DNA of 64,000 nucleotides, taken from positions 26,743 through 90,742 of the forward strand of contig CAMCBN010000006.1 in NCBI GenBank assembly GCA_945873065.1, read 5' to 3'. The position numbers were made by a program, and so were the translations under genes. The notes under the pieces were generated by a model. It did not search any database. It saw only the letters and a program-made list of their open reading frames with translations, and was not told the origin of the DNA. Source of the stretch: an uncultured Candidatus Saccharibacteria bacterium (GTDB lineage Bacteria; Patescibacteriota; Saccharimonadia; Saccharimonadales; Saccharimonadaceae). This document shows positions 17,761 through 27,432 of this stretch, piece after piece (positions within the stretch are counted from its first letter, which is position 1; the number at the start of each line of letters is the position of its first letter).

Positions 17761-18916
17761 CTATCCCTGGAAACTCGTCGCGAAACTCTGCTGGTACTGG
17801 CGCGACAAATGTCTTATTCTTCCCCACTGCCGTAGCGATACTCAAACGATAAGCATGCAAAAACATTCGCTGCCCAGCTTTCCCATACACTCTATCACCA
17901 ACTATCGGCGCATCAATATATCTGAGATGAACACGTAGCTGGTGTGTCCGACCCGTGCGAGGTTTTAGAGCTAATAAACTTTTACCATTAGCCTGGGCTA
18001 AAGTTTTGTATAACGTTTGAGCTGATCGACCCCGTGGATCGGGTCGAAATGTACTAGGAGCAGCTGGATTGCGGCCGATCGGTATATCAATATGTGCCAC
18101 TGGCTGTGTTGGAGCGCCTTGGACTACGGCTAGATATACTTTTTGTGCAAGCCGCTGGGCAAACTGTTTTTTGAGCCAAGCGAACGCCTCAGGTGTACGT
18201 GCCCCAATAATAACGCCACTCGTATCTCGATCAAGCCGGTGAACGATTCCGGGTCGATTCGTTTCGAGCCCAACCTTGGTATAACGGCGAAAAAAATCTG
18301 CTATAGTGAATTCATCATTCAATACGCCCTTGCTATGTGTCAACATACCTGCTGGCTTGTTGACAACTATTACTTCATCGTCCAGATACAAAATCGGTAG
18401 CGTCATCCGATTATGATCATCGGCCTCTGGTATACGGTATGTGACATTATCATATTGATCCACTTCTTGGCGAGCCCGTGTAGCAGGCTTACCATTGATA
18501 TACACTAGGCCCTGCTTAATATATTTCTGCCAAGTCGATCGACTGAACTCCGGATGATCTGCAGCCAAAAGAAGATCGAGGCGTGTTTTATTTTTGACTG
18601 CGCAAAATAAATATATATCTTTACCCTTGTAGGGCATACCAAACGTAGATAGATGAGCAACTGGGTTTTTAAGCAGCTCACCAGACACATCGCTTTTAAC
18701 AATACGAATTTGCTGCATGATATAGCTAACGTTATCTTCAGCAGTCTCGTCAACCAGCATAAAAAAGTGCTGCTGACGATAACGAAAAGTAACGAGTTGA
18801 TTAATTGGGCTCGGATGTAGCTGCTTTACCTGATCGATCTGCTTGACTATAGCGTCATCTCCAGCCACGGCAAATTTCTGCAAGATAGCGAGTATATCAC
18901 GAGTAGTGACTTTCAT
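17738..18916 (-). CDS. RluA-family pseudouridine synthase with ~107-aa N-terminal extension before the S4 domain
   Basis: GIVHRLDRDTSGVIIGA, LKPRTGRTHQLRVHL, S4-like RSTWQKYIKQGLVYINGKPATR. Confidence 0.93.
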   Translation of the reverse strand: MKVTTRDILAILQKFAVAGDDAIVKQIDQVKQLHPSPINQLVTFRYRQQHFFMLVDETAEDNVSYIMQQIRIVKSDVSGELLKNPVAHLSTFGMPYKGKDIYLFCAVKNKTRLDLLLAADHPEFSRSTWQKYIKQGLVYINGKPATRARQEVDQYDNVTYRIPEADDHNRMTLPILYLDDEVIVVNKPAGMLTHSKGVLNDEFTIADFFRRYTKVGLETNRPGIVHRLDRDTSGVIIGARTPEAFAWLKKQFAQRLAQKVYLAVVQGAPTQPVAHIDIPIGRNPAAPSTFRPDPRGRSAQTLYKTLAQANGKSLLALKPRTGRTHQLRVHLRYIDAPIVGDRVYGKAGQRMFLHAYRLSIATAVGKNKTFVAPVPAEFRDEFPGIDDVIADI

Positions 18917-20025
18917 TATGCTTCGTCTTCATCTTTCCTCAAACCAACCGCTATTTGAACACGCCGCAAAGTCTCATTCGCTATAATATTCATCGCCGCC
19001 TCACTAGAAGCGAGCTTAGCCAAAATAGCCACATCATCAATTTTCGCTAGCCGCGATTGAAACCTAGACAAAAAATCAGCCACTTCACTTGCTACGATTT
19101 TCTTAAAGTCCCCATAGCGCTCTCGACCGGAAAACTCATCAACTATATCAGCTAACGTTATATCTAGCCCAGCATCTTGCCGGACCAAAGCCAGTATCTC
19201 TAAGAGATTAGCTATACCAGGTTGATTCTCTTTGTCGTAATTAATCCTAGCCAACGAGTCGGTGGTAGCGCTCATGACTTTTTTGTACGCAGCCTGTGGT
19301 TCATCATTCAGAAAGATCACACCCTTACCAGACTCGTCGGATTTACTCATTTTTTTCGCAGGGTTGATTAGATCCTTGATGCGTAAGCCTTGCTCATTAC
19401 CGAAAAATTGATGCTGCTCAGACACTGGCTTTGGTACTACAAAGAGATTACCAAATTTACGATTCATCCGCTCTGCGATATCGCGGGTAATCTCTAGATG
19501 CTGCGTCTGGTCATCGCCTACTGGCACATAAGTCGAATTATAAAGCAAAATATCAGCTGCCATCAGTACTGGATAGTCAAAAAGACCAACAGAAACCCGA
19601 TCGCGTGCCGGCCCGTCAGTTCCTTCTGCTGCGTCACCTTGGGTCAAAGCCCGACTCGCCTTACGGGACTTGTCTTTAAACTGCGTCATCCTCTCCATCT
19701 CACCGAAGCCAACAAAGTTATTCAAAATAACCGTCAATTCACTATGAGCCGACACATAACTTTGCCGGTAAAGATAGATCGACTCGTCATCAAGCGGCAA
19801 ACCGGCAGCCGCATAAACACGCGCATTGTTCATAATGCTACCGTATAGTTGACTATGATCGATAGGTGTTGTAAAACTATGTAAATCAGGAATAAACAGG
19901 TTAATATCATACTCATCGGCATGTTTTTTAGCCATATCAACAATCGGTAAAATTGCACCGAAATAATTACCAATGTGGATGTCATTATTGGCACGAACAC
20001 CAGTCAGAATAACAGGTCTAATCAT
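18916..20025 (-). CDS. trpS: Tryptophanyl-tRNA synthetase
   Basis: TGVRANNDIHIGNYFGAI (HIGH region), KKMSKSDESG (KMSKS). Confidence 0.95.
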   Translation of the reverse strand: MIRPVILTGVRANNDIHIGNYFGAILPIVDMAKKHADEYDINLFIPDLHSFTTPIDHSQLYGSIMNNARVYAAAGLPLDDESIYLYRQSYVSAHSELTVILNNFVGFGEMERMTQFKDKSRKASRALTQGDAAEGTDGPARDRVSVGLFDYPVLMAADILLYNSTYVPVGDDQTQHLEITRDIAERMNRKFGNLFVVPKPVSEQHQFFGNEQGLRIKDLINPAKKMSKSDESGKGVIFLNDEPQAAYKKVMSATTDSLARINYDKENQPGIANLLEILALVRQDAGLDITLADIVDEFSGRERYGDFKKIVASEVADFLSRFQSRLAKIDDVAILAKLASSEAAMNIIANETLRRVQIAVGLRKDEDEA

Positions 20026-20075
20026 AGGATATATTATAGCACGATACTTAGTAGCAGGTTTAGCACCTACTTAGA

Positions 20076-20876
20076 TTAACCTTGGATCAATTTCGCTATT
20101 GCCTTACCATAGCGCTTACGAATCTCATGACCTGCCAAAACAGTACTAATTGTCACATCACGACGCTGACGTTCTATCGACCGGAGGTTCGCTGGTACCA
20201 TTACGCCATCCAGCGTGCCATAAATGATAGTGATCGGCAATGATGGTAGCTTTATAATGTCATCTAACGATGTTTGATGTAAAATACTATTGCGCGCCGT
20301 CTTGACAAAGGGCGACAGACCCTCACGACTAACGTGAAAGCTCTTTTGAGTACGTTTATACTGATTAATGACGTTGATGAGTTGCGGTGATGAATCTATA
20401 GCCTCTAGGAAACTTTTGCCGATAGTCTTGATAATCGCTTCACGAAGCGGTCGCTTTGTTATATCACTCTGTAAATAGATAGGTGGTGAACACAAAATCA
20501 ACCGTTGAACATGATTCGGAAATAGTTTTGCGTACTCGATCGATACTAGAGTGCCTAATGAGTGACCACACAAAATTATTGGACGCGATGGTGCAACACG
20601 CCGGATTGTTTTGTGTAAAGCACGAGCATGGTCTGTCAATGAATAATCAGGCCAATCTGGTTTACGCGACTGACCAAACCCAAGTAAATCAACCGCTAGG
20701 ACTGGTTGGTCTCCCAGCCAATCCAAGACATTGTGCCAAATATTATAGTTAACACCGATGCCATGAACCAACACTATTAACGGCTGCGTAGCACGCCAAT
20801 CTCCATATTTTTGCGCATGAAGCAAATAAGAAAGGCCAAACAACTGATGCAATTTATCGTACATGTAGTTATACAT
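20076..20876 (-). CDS. Alpha/beta hydrolase
   Basis: LVHGIGVNYNIWHNVLDWLG, nucleophile elbow LCGHSLGTLVSIEYA. Confidence 0.88.
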   Translation of the reverse strand: MYNYMYDKLHQLFGLSYLLHAQKYGDWRATQPLIVLVHGIGVNYNIWHNVLDWLGDQPVLAVDLLGFGQSRKPDWPDYSLTDHARALHKTIRRVAPSRPIILCGHSLGTLVSIEYAKLFPNHVQRLILCSPPIYLQSDITKRPLREAIIKTIGKSFLEAIDSSPQLINVINQYKRTQKSFHVSREGLSPFVKTARNSILHQTSLDDIIKLPSLPITIIYGTLDGVMVPANLRSIERQRRDVTISTVLAGHEIRKRYGKAIAKLIQG

Positions 20877-20940
20877 TATACATTATTTTTATTACAATTA
20901 GCCTCGCCTACCACCTATCCGCAAAGGAAAGAGAGGCCAG

Positions 20941-20983
20941 TAATTACAAAATACTCTACATCTAAGCAGAGTATTTGTAATTG
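20941..20983 (-). terminator. Terminator of the rpoA-rpsI operon
   Basis: AATACTCT...AGAGTATT extended inverted repeat just 3' of rpsI. Confidence 0.7.
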
Positions 20984-21002
20984 CGATAATATAGAAATAT
21001 AT

Positions 21003-21404
21003 TTAACGCTTCGAGTACTGTTCACGCTTACGAGCACTACGCAAGCCGTACTTTTTGCGCTCCTTTTCGCGTGGGTCTCGACGCAAGAATTCAGCCTTCT
21101 TTAGCGTACCGCGAAGATCAGGTGCTCCGACAGTGATAGCCTTAGCGATAGCCATCTTGATAGCATCTACCTGACCACTCAGACCACCACCGCTCACACG
21201 AATGGTAATATCAAACTCTTGCTGCTTACCGACCAATACTAACGGATCGGTGACCTCAGCTAATAATGTTTTGTTACCAGATAGGTACTCAAAGGCTGGC
21301 TTATCATTGATAGTCACCAAACCGCTACCCTTGACTAAACGAGCACGAGCAGTTGCGCTCTTGCGCCGACCAAGACCATAGTGGTATTTTTTCGTATCTA
21401 CCAT
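21003..21404 (-). CDS. rpsI: 30S ribosomal protein S9
   Basis: GLGRRKSATARARLV..., C-terminal RRDPREKERKKYGLRSARKREQYSKR. Confidence 0.97.
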   Translation of the reverse strand: MVDTKKYHYGLGRRKSATARARLVKGSGLVTINDKPAFEYLSGNKTLLAEVTDPLVLVGKQQEFDITIRVSGGGLSGQVDAIKMAIAKAITVGAPDLRGTLKKAEFLRRDPREKERKKYGLRSARKREQYSKR

Positions 21405-21405
21405 A

Positions 21406-21843
21406 TTACTGCACCTCTACTTTCTCTGGTTTTTGCGCTTCATGATTGTGCTCACTACCAGGGAATACACGTAGTCGAGCCATTCGGTCAGCCAACAACT
21501 TATTCTTTGGTAGCATGCCTTTCACTGAAGCTTCAATGATGCGCTCTGGGAACTTCTCGCGAACTTCCTTTAGCTGAGCATCCTTGATGCCGCCAGGAAA
21601 ACCGCTGTGGTGGTAATATATTTTGTCGGTCTCTTTCTTGCCCGTCACTACAACATCCCGAGCATTGATAACGACTACATAATCGCCACCATCAACATGA
21701 GGGGTGTATGTAGGTTTGTATTTACCAATCAGATATGTCGCAATTTGTGTCGAAAGCCGACCAAGTGTAGTCTCGCTCGCGTCAATCAAAACCCACTGAC
21801 GTTTTACTTCAGCTGGTTTCTGTGAAAATGTCTTGTCAGCCAT
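21406..21843 (-). CDS. rplM: 50S ribosomal protein L13
   Basis: WVLIDASETTLGRLSTQIATYLIGKYKPTYTPHVDGGDYVVV. Confidence 0.97.
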   Translation of the reverse strand: MADKTFSQKPAEVKRQWVLIDASETTLGRLSTQIATYLIGKYKPTYTPHVDGGDYVVVINARDVVVTGKKETDKIYYHHSGFPGGIKDAQLKEVREKFPERIIEASVKGMLPKNKLLADRMARLRVFPGSEHNHEAQKPEKVEVQ

Positions 21844-21845
21844 AG

Positions 21846-22259
21846 TTATTTCTTTGCCTCCTTGGCCGTTGTGTCATCAGTCGACTTTGGCATAGGCTTG
21901 AGTTCATCAACAAACTCAATCGTTGCCATCTGTGCGCCATCGCCACGGCGCAATCGCGTACGCGTTACGCGAACGTGCCCACTAGTGCGGCTGGTCAATT
22001 GAGGCGCAACCTGGTCGACCAACTTGACGGCTGCGATTTGCGTGCTCAAACCAGCGATGACCGCTCGGCGATTGGCCAAATCACCTTTTTTCGCCTTCGT
22101 GATTAGTTTTTCGATGTAGCGCACAAGCTCCTTTGCCTTCGGTAGCGTTGTCTCAATCCGCTCCTCAAGAACCAAACTAGTCGCCAGGCCCTTCAGTAGT
22201 GCCCGTCGCTGGTCTCGCTCACGGCCAAGCTTGCGCCCTTTGTATCCATGTCGATGCAT
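21846..22259 (-). CDS. rplQ: 50S ribosomal protein L17
   Basis: MHRHGYKGRKLGRERDQRRALLKGLATSL. Confidence 0.97.
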   Translation of the reverse strand: MHRHGYKGRKLGRERDQRRALLKGLATSLVLEERIETTLPKAKELVRYIEKLITKAKKGDLANRRAVIAGLSTQIAAVKLVDQVAPQLTSRTSGHVRVTRTRLRRGDGAQMATIEFVDELKPMPKSTDDTTAKEAKK

Positions 22260-23183
22260 TTAGAGCTCCAATTCTGCTAGTTTATCTTTTACTTCGTCGA
22301 GCGCTTTGCTACCAAAACCTTTCAGTTCGCGTAAATCCTGCTCGGTCAATGTCACAAGATCGTGAACAGTGTGAATATCGTTATTGACTAACGCATTAGC
22401 TGTACGAGCACTCAAACCAAGATCTTCGATAGAGGTGTTGAGGTCGTCTTCTTCCTCAGCCACCTGAGTGCCAAGCGCTGGTGCAGATACTACCTCTGTA
22501 CTACCAGCCAATGCTTTGTATTGATTGACGAGAATAGCCGCTGCCTGTTCAAACGCATCACGTGGAGTCAGACTACCATCAGTCTCAACCGTCAACTCGA
22601 GCTTCTCCAAGTTGGTTTCCTGACCGACACGTGTCGGATCGACCTTGAAGCGAACACGAGTGACAGGGCTAAACATCGCATCTAGTGCGATCATGTCACT
22701 ATGTAAACGATTGGCGCTCGCCTCTTCAATCGTATAATAACCTCGCCCAGCCTCAGCGACAAGATCGAGTACCACCTCGGTGTTTGGATCATCTACAGTA
22801 CAAATAACGTGCTCTGGGTTGACTACCTCTACCTCGGCATTTGGTGCTATATCAGCAGCAGTCACTACACCAGCACCCTTCTTACGTAAGCTTAACTCAA
22901 CAGGATCATCACTATGGACGACCAAATTCACCCCTTTTAGATTCAGCATGATGTCGACCACATCTTCCTTGATGCCAGGAACCGTCGTAAACTCATGTGT
23001 TGCCCCCTGGATACGGAAGGCTGTCAGCGCGCCACCCTGGATACTATTTAGCAACACCCGGCGCAAACTGTTACCCAGCGTATGACCATAGCTCGCGTGC
23101 AACGGCTCGATCACAAATGTACTGCTGTGATCCCCATTGTCCTCGATGCGAGCAAGTGCTGGATCGTAAATTACTTTAGACAT
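22260..23183 (-). CDS. rpoA: RNA polymerase alpha subunit (start MSKVIYD)
   Basis: FVIEPLHASYGHTLGNSLRRVLL; C-terminal alpha-CTD HhH. Confidence 0.97.
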   Translation of the reverse strand: MSKVIYDPALARIEDNGDHSSTFVIEPLHASYGHTLGNSLRRVLLNSIQGGALTAFRIQGATHEFTTVPGIKEDVVDIMLNLKGVNLVVHSDDPVELSLRKKGAGVVTAADIAPNAEVEVVNPEHVICTVDDPNTEVVLDLVAEAGRGYYTIEEASANRLHSDMIALDAMFSPVTRVRFKVDPTRVGQETNLEKLELTVETDGSLTPRDAFEQAAAILVNQYKALAGSTEVVSAPALGTQVAEEEDDLNTSIEDLGLSARTANALVNNDIHTVHDLVTLTEQDLRELKGFGSKALDEVKDKLAELEL

Positions 23184-23205
23184 GTACGAAATCTCCTTAC
23201 CCTTA

Positions 23206-23823
23206 TTAGCGTGAGTAATACTCAACGATCAGCTGCTCATTGATATCCGCTTCGGCTTCTTCGCGCTTTGGCTGACCGACCACTTCTATCTTGAGTTTCT
23301 TAATATCACTCTTGAGCCAACTGAGTGGCACTTGGGATGTTGCCCCATAAATATCGTTAATCGCTGTAAAGTAACCAGATTTTGTACTTTTCGGACGAAC
23401 CGTAACCACATCACCTACTTTAAGTCGGATTGATGGAATATCGACCCGACGACCATTTAGCTCGAAATGACCATGACTGACCAACTGACGAGCTTGACGA
23501 CGACTAGTCGCAAAACCAGCGCGGTATACTGCATTATCAAGACGGAGCTCGAGAAAGCGAAGAAGATTCTCGCCACTCAGGCCTGGTTTGCGTACTGCTT
23601 CACCCATCAACTTAGCGAATTGCTTTTCTAGTAGCCCATACATACGACGCACCTTTTGCTTTTCGCGAAGCTGTGTCGAGTACATGCTTGGTTTGCTTCG
23701 ACGACCGTGAGCGTGCTCACCTGGGATACCGCTTTTACGGGCCATGATTTTGTGTGCTTTTGGATGTAGCGCGACACCCTCACGGCGACTCTGCTTGACG
23801 ATTGGACTTGTGTCTCGTGCCAT
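23206..23823 (-). CDS. rpsD: 30S ribosomal protein S4 (cysteine-free form)
   Basis: LREKQKVRRMYGLLEKQF, LDNAVYRAGFATSRRQARQLVSHGHFELNGRRVDIPS. Confidence 0.97.
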   Translation of the reverse strand: MARDTSPIVKQSRREGVALHPKAHKIMARKSGIPGEHAHGRRSKPSMYSTQLREKQKVRRMYGLLEKQFAKLMGEAVRKPGLSGENLLRFLELRLDNAVYRAGFATSRRQARQLVSHGHFELNGRRVDIPSIRLKVGDVVTVRPKSTKSGYFTAINDIYGATSQVPLSWLKSDIKKLKIEVVGQPKREEAEADINEQLIVEYYSR

Positions 23824-23825
23824 GA

Positions 23826-24212
23826 TTACGCCCTCCGTGCCTTCCGTGGACGGACGCCACCATGCGGCACGCCAGTCACATCTTTAATACTATTTACTGC
23901 AATATCAAACCCGCTCATCGCGCGAATTGCCGCATCACGGCCCAAGCCGACACCCTTGACGAACACGTCAACTGTGCGCAAGCCATAGCTAGATTTCGCA
24001 GCCTCAGCAGCTTTTTCGGCAGCAATTTGCGCTGCATAAGCAGTACCCTTTTTGCTACCACGAAAACCACAAGCGCCAGCACTAGCAGCTGTTAGTACAT
24101 TACCCTTATTATCGGCGAAGGTAATGATTGTATTGTTAAATGTCGCCTGAATGTGCAGCTGACCAGTCGGGACTGATCGGCGCTGCTTTTTCTTTGATTT
24201 AGCTTCTGCCAT
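23826..24212 (-). CDS. rpsK: 30S ribosomal protein S11
   Basis: IQATFNNTIITFADNKGNVLTAASAG; DVTGVPHGGVRPRKARRA. Confidence 0.97.
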   Translation of the reverse strand: MAEAKSKKKQRRSVPTGQLHIQATFNNTIITFADNKGNVLTAASAGACGFRGSKKGTAYAAQIAAEKAAEAAKSSYGLRTVDVFVKGVGLGRDAAIRAMSGFDIAVNSIKDVTGVPHGGVRPRKARRA

Positions 24213-24229
24213 TGTTTAGTCCTTTCTGA

Positions 24230-24616
24230 TCAAGTCTTACTTGCTGCTTTTGGCTGTGCGCCACCGACCGCTATCGCTTTGCCCTTGCGAGTCCGTGCAT
24301 TCGTCCGGGTTCGTTGACCGCGAGTCGGCAAACCTGCCTTGTGGCGTAGACCACGATAAGCATTAATGTCTTTCAGACGTTTGATATTATTGGTCACCAG
24401 GCGTTGCAGATCACCCTCAGTGACATAATCATTATCGATAATGTCGCGGAGCTTCTGTTCTTCAGCCTCGGTGAGATCTTTCACCCGAGTGGTCGGCTCG
24501 ATTTTAGCCGCCGCAAGGATGTCTCGAGCGTGCTTTGGCCCAATACCATAAATGTAGGTAAGAGCGATCTGCACCTGCTTTTCAGTTGGGATAACTACCC
24601 CAGCAATTCGAGCCAT
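24230..24616 (-). CDS. rpsM: 30S ribosomal protein S13
   Basis: [50 protein letters not shown]. Confidence 0.97.
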   Translation of the reverse strand: MARIAGVVIPTEKQVQIALTYIYGIGPKHARDILAAAKIEPTTRVKDLTEAEEQKLRDIIDNDYVTEGDLQRLVTNNIKRLKDINAYRGLRHKAGLPTRGQRTRTNARTRKGKAIAVGGAQPKAASKT

Positions 24617-24618
24617 GC

Positions 24619-24735
24619 TTAACCCTGCCTTTGCTTATTCTTAGGTTTTTTCTTGTTGATGACACGGAGGCGGCCTTTACGCCGGACCAGCTGATCATCA
24701 GGGCTGATCTTTTTGACACTCGCACGAACTTTCAT
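24619..24735 (-). CDS. rpmJ: 50S ribosomal protein L36 (38 aa, cysteine-free), absent from the ORF track
   Basis: Manual translation [38 protein letters not shown]; canonical position between infA and rpsM. Confidence 0.95.
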   Translation of the reverse strand: MKVRASVKKISPDDQLVRRKGRLRVINKKKPKNKQRQG

Positions 24736-24813
24736 GAGCGTACAAATCTCCTACAGGAAAAACCTGTGTTTAATGAGAAACCGCGGTGATATCAGGCCGC
24801 GGGATCTGCGTTA

Positions 24814-25038
24814 TTAATCACGTGCGCGGAAGACGATTCTGCCCTTAGTAAGATCGTAGGGAGTCAACTCTACTTCCACGGTATCGCCTGGTACTAAACG
24901 GATATGATGCTTACGCATCTTGCCGCTGATGTGAGCGATAATGCTTAGGCTATTTTCTAATTCCACCTTAAATTGAGTATTAGGCAGTGCTTCCACTACC
25001 TTACCACGCAACTTAATAACTTCTTTAGAACTTGCCAT
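24814..25038 (-). CDS. infA: Translation initiation factor IF-1 (start MASSKEV)
   Basis: [50 protein letters not shown]. Confidence 0.96.
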   Translation of the reverse strand: MASSKEVIKLRGKVVEALPNTQFKVELENSLSIIAHISGKMRKHHIRLVPGDTVEVELTPYDLTKGRIVFRARD

Positions 25039-25263
25039 AGATATACAACCTTGTATTATAATCTGATATCCTTCAGATGTAAACCCCTTATCCAAAATTA
25101 ATGATCAATACAATATACAATAATAGCACCTATTTGATACCCATATCCCTAGTGTCAGAGCACCAGATACGATGAGACACCACAACTGCTGGTGTGTCTC
25201 TGATTCTGTGTCTCGTCGTTAAATATAAAGTGCTACAGGATAGGGCTCCATCCTAGCAAACGC

Positions 25264-26739
25264 TTACGACACGGCCTTTCGTCGGCGCAATAATTGTCGC
25301 TTCGGCTTCGGGATACTATCATCATCGAGATCATCTACCGAGAAATCATCATAAGTCACCATCAAGGCACGTGAATTGATCGCTCGTAACGTTTCAAGAC
25401 CAACAGTCACCACAATCAGCAGACTTGTACCACCGATCGCTAAGTTCGACGTATTAACACCAAGTTGTGCGGCAACGTAATCAATAATAAACGGCATGAC
25501 GGAAATAATACCAAGCACCATCGATCCGAATAGATTGAGCCGGGTAACTGTTCGCTTAAGATACTCATCAGTAGTCGAGCCTGGACGGACACCTTCAATG
25601 AACCCCCCTTGATTTTCGAGACCTTCAGACATCTCGTGTGTATCAAAAACAAAACTGCTATAAAAGTAGGTGAAGGCAATGATCAACAAAAAATACGCTA
25701 CCGGATAAACAAACATTGATGCGTCACCGCTAGCATATGTCGTTGCACTTGGCGCCTGGAACCATTTCACTAGGTTGGTACCTAACTCAGGATTTATATT
25801 TGAGGCTCGCATAATCTGCCCGACAAACGACGGAAGAGACAAAAATGCCATAGCAAAGATGATCGGAACCACGCCAGCAGAAATAAGCCTCATCGGCAGT
25901 AGACCTTTGATGCCACCATACGACGTATTACCACTCACACGCTTGGCGTAGTTAATCGTAATAACTCGCTGCGCTTCATTAATTTTCACCAGCAGATACA
26001 GCGATACGAGACCTATCGCGGCCAAGCAGGTGACTGTATAAAACATCGTTGGGTTGACTGGCACCGTAAACCAACCAAAGACACTGAGAGAACCAGACTG
26101 CGTATCAAACAACGATGTCACTATTGAGCCAAAAGTCGTCGGCAACTGACTAATAATACCAGCAAAAATCAACAAACTAATACCATTTCCTACACCTTGC
26201 TCAGTCATCAACTCACCGAGCCACATCAAAAGGATCGACCCAGCTGTCATCGCAGTAATTGCCACAAACCATTCATTTGGCGAGCTAGCTACAGTACTTG
26301 CAGTACTCCCAGCCAAGACCGATTGTCGCAAGAGGTAAATAATACCCGCCGATTGAGCGATCGCTAATGGAACTGTTATAATGCGCGTCCACACGTTAAT
26401 TTTACGACGACCAGTCTCGCCGTCCTTATGCATTTCCTCTAGGCGTGGTATAGCCTTTGTGAGTAACTGCGTGATGATACTAGCAGTAATGAATGGGCTT
26501 AATCCAGCTAGCACAATAGACAACTGAGCTAAAGCGCCACCGGTCATAATATTCAAAAAACCGCCAAAATCACTACTCGAAACCACATTTTGGACTATAT
26601 CCTTCAGCTTACTTGGTTCGGCTAATGGCACCGGTATGTGCGCTAATAATCGATATGCCACGATAAGCCCCAAGACTATGCCTAGGCGTTTTTGCATATC
26701 TTTATTTTTGAGTGAACGTATCACAACCTTCCAGTTCAT
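25264..26739 (-). CDS. secY: Protein translocase subunit SecY
   Basis: RRKINVWTRIITVPLAIAQSAGIIYLL, polytopic, INYAKRVSG, EFLKRTVTRLNLFG-like region. Confidence 0.96.
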   Translation of the reverse strand: MNWKVVIRSLKNKDMQKRLGIVLGLIVAYRLLAHIPVPLAEPSKLKDIVQNVVSSSDFGGFLNIMTGGALAQLSIVLAGLSPFITASIITQLLTKAIPRLEEMHKDGETGRRKINVWTRIITVPLAIAQSAGIIYLLRQSVLAGSTASTVASSPNEWFVAITAMTAGSILLMWLGELMTEQGVGNGISLLIFAGIISQLPTTFGSIVTSLFDTQSGSLSVFGWFTVPVNPTMFYTVTCLAAIGLVSLYLLVKINEAQRVITINYAKRVSGNTSYGGIKGLLPMRLISAGVVPIIFAMAFLSLPSFVGQIMRASNINPELGTNLVKWFQAPSATTYASGDASMFVYPVAYFLLIIAFTYFYSSFVFDTHEMSEGLENQGGFIEGVRPGSTTDEYLKRTVTRLNLFGSMVLGIISVMPFIIDYVAAQLGVNTSNLAIGGTSLLIVVTVGLETLRAINSRALMVTYDDFSVDDLDDDSIPKPKRQLLRRRKAVS

Positions 26740-26973
26740 CTGCTTCCTCTCGCCACTAAACTACTTCCGTTATCCTTACCAGTATACACGACTATCAAGA
26801 TAATAGAAAGAAGTGCACGGGGCAAATAGTAGACTACTCACTATGGGTTTTGCGGCATGCATCTACTCGTGGTACAATATCAGTCGTATTATTTAATTTG
26901 CTCTGAGAACTTTGCGTAACAGATCTTACGAGCTGACGCGCGAAGGTTACAGGGCCGTACACAAGGAGGAGCT

Positions 26974-27294
26974 ATGGCTCAAACTAACCAGGGTCTAAAG
27001 ATTCGGATCCGCCTAAAGGCATACGACCACAAAGTGATCGACCAAGCAGCAAAACAGATTATTGATACTGCACTCCGTACTGGTGCAAATGTTGCTGGCC
27101 CCGTGCCTCTACCAACACGCCGCAGCAGTTATACGGTAGTGAAAAGTCCACACGTTTACAAAACCGGTGGCGAAACCTTTGAGATGCGCAACCATAAGCG
27201 TCTGATCGATATCACCAACGCTACGCCAAAGACCATCGACAGCTTGCAAAACCTCAGTTTGCCAGCTGGTGTAGACGTTGAGATCAGAATGTAA
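26974..27294 (+). CDS. rpsJ: 30S ribosomal protein S10
   Basis: [53 protein letters not shown]. Confidence 0.97.
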   Translation: MAQTNQGLKIRIRLKAYDHKVIDQAAKQIIDTALRTGANVAGPVPLPTRRSSYTVVKSPHVYKTGGETFEMRNHKRLIDITNATPKTIDSLQNLSLPAGVDVEIRM

Positions 27295-27320
27295 ACCGAT
27301 TAGCATCGAGCTGTTAAATC

Positions 27321-27358
27321 AAAAAGAGTGGCATTACTAATCTACAGCCACTCTTTTT
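27321..27358 (+). terminator. Terminator between convergent rpsJ and tuf
   Basis: AAAAAGAGTGGC...GCCACTCTTTTT. Confidence 0.85.
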
Positions 27359-27386
27359 GATTGATTTGTTTATTTTTATCAAAAAC

Positions 27387-27417
27387 AAAAATACCTCCGC
27401 TATTGGGAGGTATTTTT
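27387..27417 (-). terminator. Terminator of tuf
   Basis: AAAAATACCTCC gctattg GGAGGTATTTTT. Confidence 0.8.
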
Positions 27418-27432
27418 ATGAGTTTAGTGCAA

